Positions 4,283 through 5,849 of a stretch of 5,849 nt of DNA are shown here, piece by piece; positions within the stretch are counted from its first letter, which is position 1; every line of letters starts with the position of its first letter. The notes beneath the pieces are model-generated. The model was not told the DNA's origin, made no database searches, and saw only the letters and a program-made list of their open reading frames with translations. The translations under genes and the position numbers were made by a program. This DNA comes from Planctomycetales bacterium (lineage in GTDB: Bacteria; 4484-113; JAFGCY01): contig JAHEFU010000055.1 in NCBI GenBank assembly GCA_024645305.1, positions 1 through 5,849 of the forward strand, given 5' to 3'.

Positions 4283-5725
4283 CTACCAGTAATGCGGAGG
4301 CGGGACGGCCAGGTGGTGCTCACTGTCCACCACGGGCAGGGTTTCCGTGTGCTGGCTGAAGCGCGACTGGAAGAAGCGCAGCACCGCGGGTTCACTGATG
4401 ATGTCCAGCCCGCGCACGGCATGCCGCCTGTGGTACACGTCGATGATCCCCTCAGCTGTGTATTCGAGATGGCTTTCCGTGTATACACGGCGCGGGATGG
4501 CCAGTCTGACCAGCTCCAGCTTGGGCCGACGATTCAGGCCGGTTTCGGGGTCCCGTCCGGCGGAAACGTTGCCACGCTCCATCGTGCGCACACCGCACTC
4601 CAGGAAGATCTCCGCCGCCAGCGCCTGGGCGGGGTAATGGTCCTGGTCGATATGCGGCAGGAAGGCGCGCGCATCGAGGAACACCCCATGACCGCCACAG
4701 GGATTGACCACTGGCACGCCTGCACGCGCGAGCAGCCCGTGCAGCAGCTCAATCTGGCTGTGGCGGCATGAGAGATAGGAATCTTCACACACCTCGCGGA
4801 GGCCGACCGCCAGGGACTCCATGTCCCGGCCGCTCATGCCCCCGTAGGTGTGCAGGCCCTCATAGACGACGACCTGGCTGCGGCATCGCTGGAAGAGCTC
4901 ATCCTCCCAGGGCTGCATTGCCAGGAAGCCTCCCATATTCACGAGACCATCCTTCTTGGAGCTCATCCAGGCTCCGTCCGAGTTGGAGCAGATCTCTCGG
5001 ATGATCTCTTTTATGCTCCAGTCCGCGAATCCTGCTTCGTTGTGCCTGATGAACCAGGCGTTCTCCGCAATTCGCGTAATATCAAGGAAAACCTTGATGC
5101 CATGTCCGCTGCAATAGGCCCGGACCTCCCGCAGATTCTGCAAGCTAAAGGGCTGGCCGCCGGCCATGTTGACATCCGGTGCCACGCTGATGGCGCGGAC
5201 GCGCTCACTGCCGTACTGCTCCACCAGACCGTCGAGCTTCTCAATGTCGACATTTCCCTTCCAGCGGAAGTCCGAGCTGGTGTCATGCGCCTCATCACAG
5301 ATGACGTCACGGAATTCACCACCGGCCAGCTCAAGATGCGCCCGCGTGGTGGTGAAGTACATGTTCATCGGGATGATGTCACCGGGCTGCACGAAATTCT
5401 GGAAGAAGAGGTGCTCGGCCCCCCTGCCCTGGTGTGTCGGGATCACCAGTGCGTAGCCCATCACATCCTCGATGGACTCGCGCATGTGGTCAAAGCTGCG
5501 GCTGCCGGCATAGGCTTCGTCGCCCACCATCAGGGCGCCCCACTGGCGGTCACTCATCGCGGATGTACCGCTGTCCGTCAGCAGATCAATGAAGACATCA
5601 TCACTGTGCAGCAGGAAGGTGTTGTAACCCGCCTTCTCCAGGCAGGCCGCGCGGTGTTCCCGCGTGGTCATGCGCAGGGGTTCCACCATCTTGATCCGGT
5701 AGGGCTCCGGTATGCAGCGTGGCAT
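4283..5725 (-). CDS. tpl: Tyrosine phenol-lyase (beta-tyrosinase), PLP-dependent
   Basis: The enzyme cleaves L-tyrosine to phenol, pyruvate and ammonium, reversibly, using PLP and a monovalent cation; family members are cytosolic tetramers. The protein aligns over its whole length with Citrobacter freundii TPL as I remember it: EPYRIKMVE at the N-terminus, GYNTFLL, DLLTDSGT, GDEAYAG (Y72), THQGRGAE, NMYFTTTR, VNMAGGQP, DITR, SSKKDGLVN (PLP lysine K258), VVVYEG, and KLELVRLAIPRRVYT (carboxylate-binding R407). TPL rather than tryptophanase is indicated by T125 (Asp in tryptophanase), R384 in MERG (Ile in tryptophanase) and F451/F452 in LRFF (His in tryptophanase). It has 480 residues against 456 for the family; most of the excess is a C-terminal tail (about 457-480). 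The active-site loop reads EGLHTYGG instead of EGMPSYGG, so substrate preference may differ. The start matches the family N-terminus and has a GAGGTG site 5 nt upstream. Confidence 0.9.
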   Translation of the reverse strand: MPRCIPEPYRIKMVEPLRMTTREHRAACLEKAGYNTFLLHSDDVFIDLLTDSGTSAMSDRQWGALMVGDEAYAGSRSFDHMRESIEDVMGYALVIPTHQGRGAEHLFFQNFVQPGDIIPMNMYFTTTRAHLELAGGEFRDVICDEAHDTSSDFRWKGNVDIEKLDGLVEQYGSERVRAISVAPDVNMAGGQPFSLQNLREVRAYCSGHGIKVFLDITRIAENAWFIRHNEAGFADWSIKEIIREICSNSDGAWMSSKKDGLVNMGGFLAMQPWEDELFQRCRSQVVVYEGLHTYGGMSGRDMESLAVGLREVCEDSYLSCRHSQIELLHGLLARAGVPVVNPCGGHGVFLDARAFLPHIDQDHYPAQALAAEIFLECGVRTMERGNVSAGRDPETGLNRRPKLELVRLAIPRRVYTESHLEYTAEGIIDVYHRRHAVRGLDIISEPAVLRFFQSRFSQHTETLPVVDSEHHLAVPPPHYW

Positions 5726-5730
5726 CTTAG

Positions 5731-5736
5731 CACCTC
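5731..5736 (-). promoter_or_regulatory. Ribosome binding site of tpl
   Basis: The minus strand reads GAGGTG, then five bases (CTAAG), then the ATG at 5725. Match and spacing are good for a Shine-Dalgarno site and support the chosen tpl start. Confidence 0.75.
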
Positions 5737-5748
5737 AGACAGGCAATT

Positions 5749-5787
5749 GTGATATCACCTATATGATATCACCGGTTTGCAGTTGAA
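5749..5787 (-). promoter_or_regulatory. Candidate tpl promoter/operator with paired TGATATCACC repeats
   Basis: TGATATCACC occurs twice as a direct repeat, at 5750-5759 and 5764-5773, 14 bp apart. Each copy contains a palindrome (GTGATATCAC at 5749-5758, TGATATCA at 5764-5771), so the pair looks like two dimeric protein sites on about the same helix face region. The stretch is AT-rich and lies 25-50 bp before the tpl start. A weak promoter can be drawn on the minus strand (TTCAAC at 5787-5782, 18 bp, TATAGG at 5763-5758), placing one repeat over and one just downstream of the -10. The repeats are observed; the operator and promoter roles are inferred. They do not match the TyrR box TGTAAA-N6-TTTACA. 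Confidence 0.4.
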
Positions 5788-5849
5788 TACCTGAATGAGA
5801 CAAATAATTTATCAAGCAGGCCTGAGCCGATGTTGCCGTATCAGTCCGG

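Noticed and set aside
4283..5725. Tryptophanase (tnaA)
   Set aside because: The discriminating residues T125, R384 and F451 are of the phenol-lyase type, and no TnaC-like leader peptide is seen in the available upstream bases.
4850..5752. Open frame of 300 codons on the plus strand, opposite tpl
   Set aside because: It is the antisense shadow of a well-conserved enzyme and has no recognisable domain.
5844..5849. Start of another REP-like hairpin (GTCCGG at the window end)
   Set aside because: Only six bases are visible, so it cannot be told from chance.

Overview
The window comes from a GC-rich bacterium. Two long genes lie on the minus strand in the same direction, 305 bp apart. Upstream is a tyrosine phenol-lyase (4283-5725). 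Downstream is a DnaE-family DNA polymerase (93-3977). Nothing fixes the species. The polymerase is the accessory, non-replicative kind of DnaE. The repetitive DNA (CATCCC heptamers, CACAGAG repeats, GGAGTTT heptamers) is of a type I associate with environmental genomes such as PVC-group bacteria or Desulfobacterota, but that placement is a guess.

Layout from right to left, the direction of transcription. The partial upstream region 5726-5849 carries a clear ribosome binding site and a pair of TGATATCACC direct repeats in front of tpl. The tpl gene keeps the lysine, aspartate and arginine residues of the family plus the residues that separate tyrosine phenol-lyase from tryptophanase, and it has a 24-residue C-terminal tail. 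The gap 3978-4282 holds a small hairpin after tpl, a short degenerate heptamer repeat, and an AT-rich candidate promoter/operator with a 20-bp imperfect palindrome upstream of dnaE. The dnaE gene follows, then 92 bp with no recognisable gene.

The striking feature is inside dnaE. Its catalytic core looks normal, but the protein is 1294 residues long instead of roughly 1050. The excess sits in three blocks (about 350-740, 1030-1121 and 1359-1606) at loops or linkers of the C-terminal half. These blocks are built largely from non-coding-type repetitive DNA: heptanucleotide arrays, CTCTGTG repeats and REP-like hairpins with a GGAG foot and a GCAA loop. The frame stays open throughout. Two blocks carry the same modules in the same order and orientation. 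One 24-bp element is even translated in two different frames in the same protein. This resembles in principle the Rickettsia palindromic elements that insert in frame in genes, but with different sequences.

The two genes have no obvious functional link. One degrades tyrosine (or makes it from phenol), the other probably serves DNA repair or translesion synthesis. The gap between them, with its own promoter candidate, argues that they are separate transcription units.
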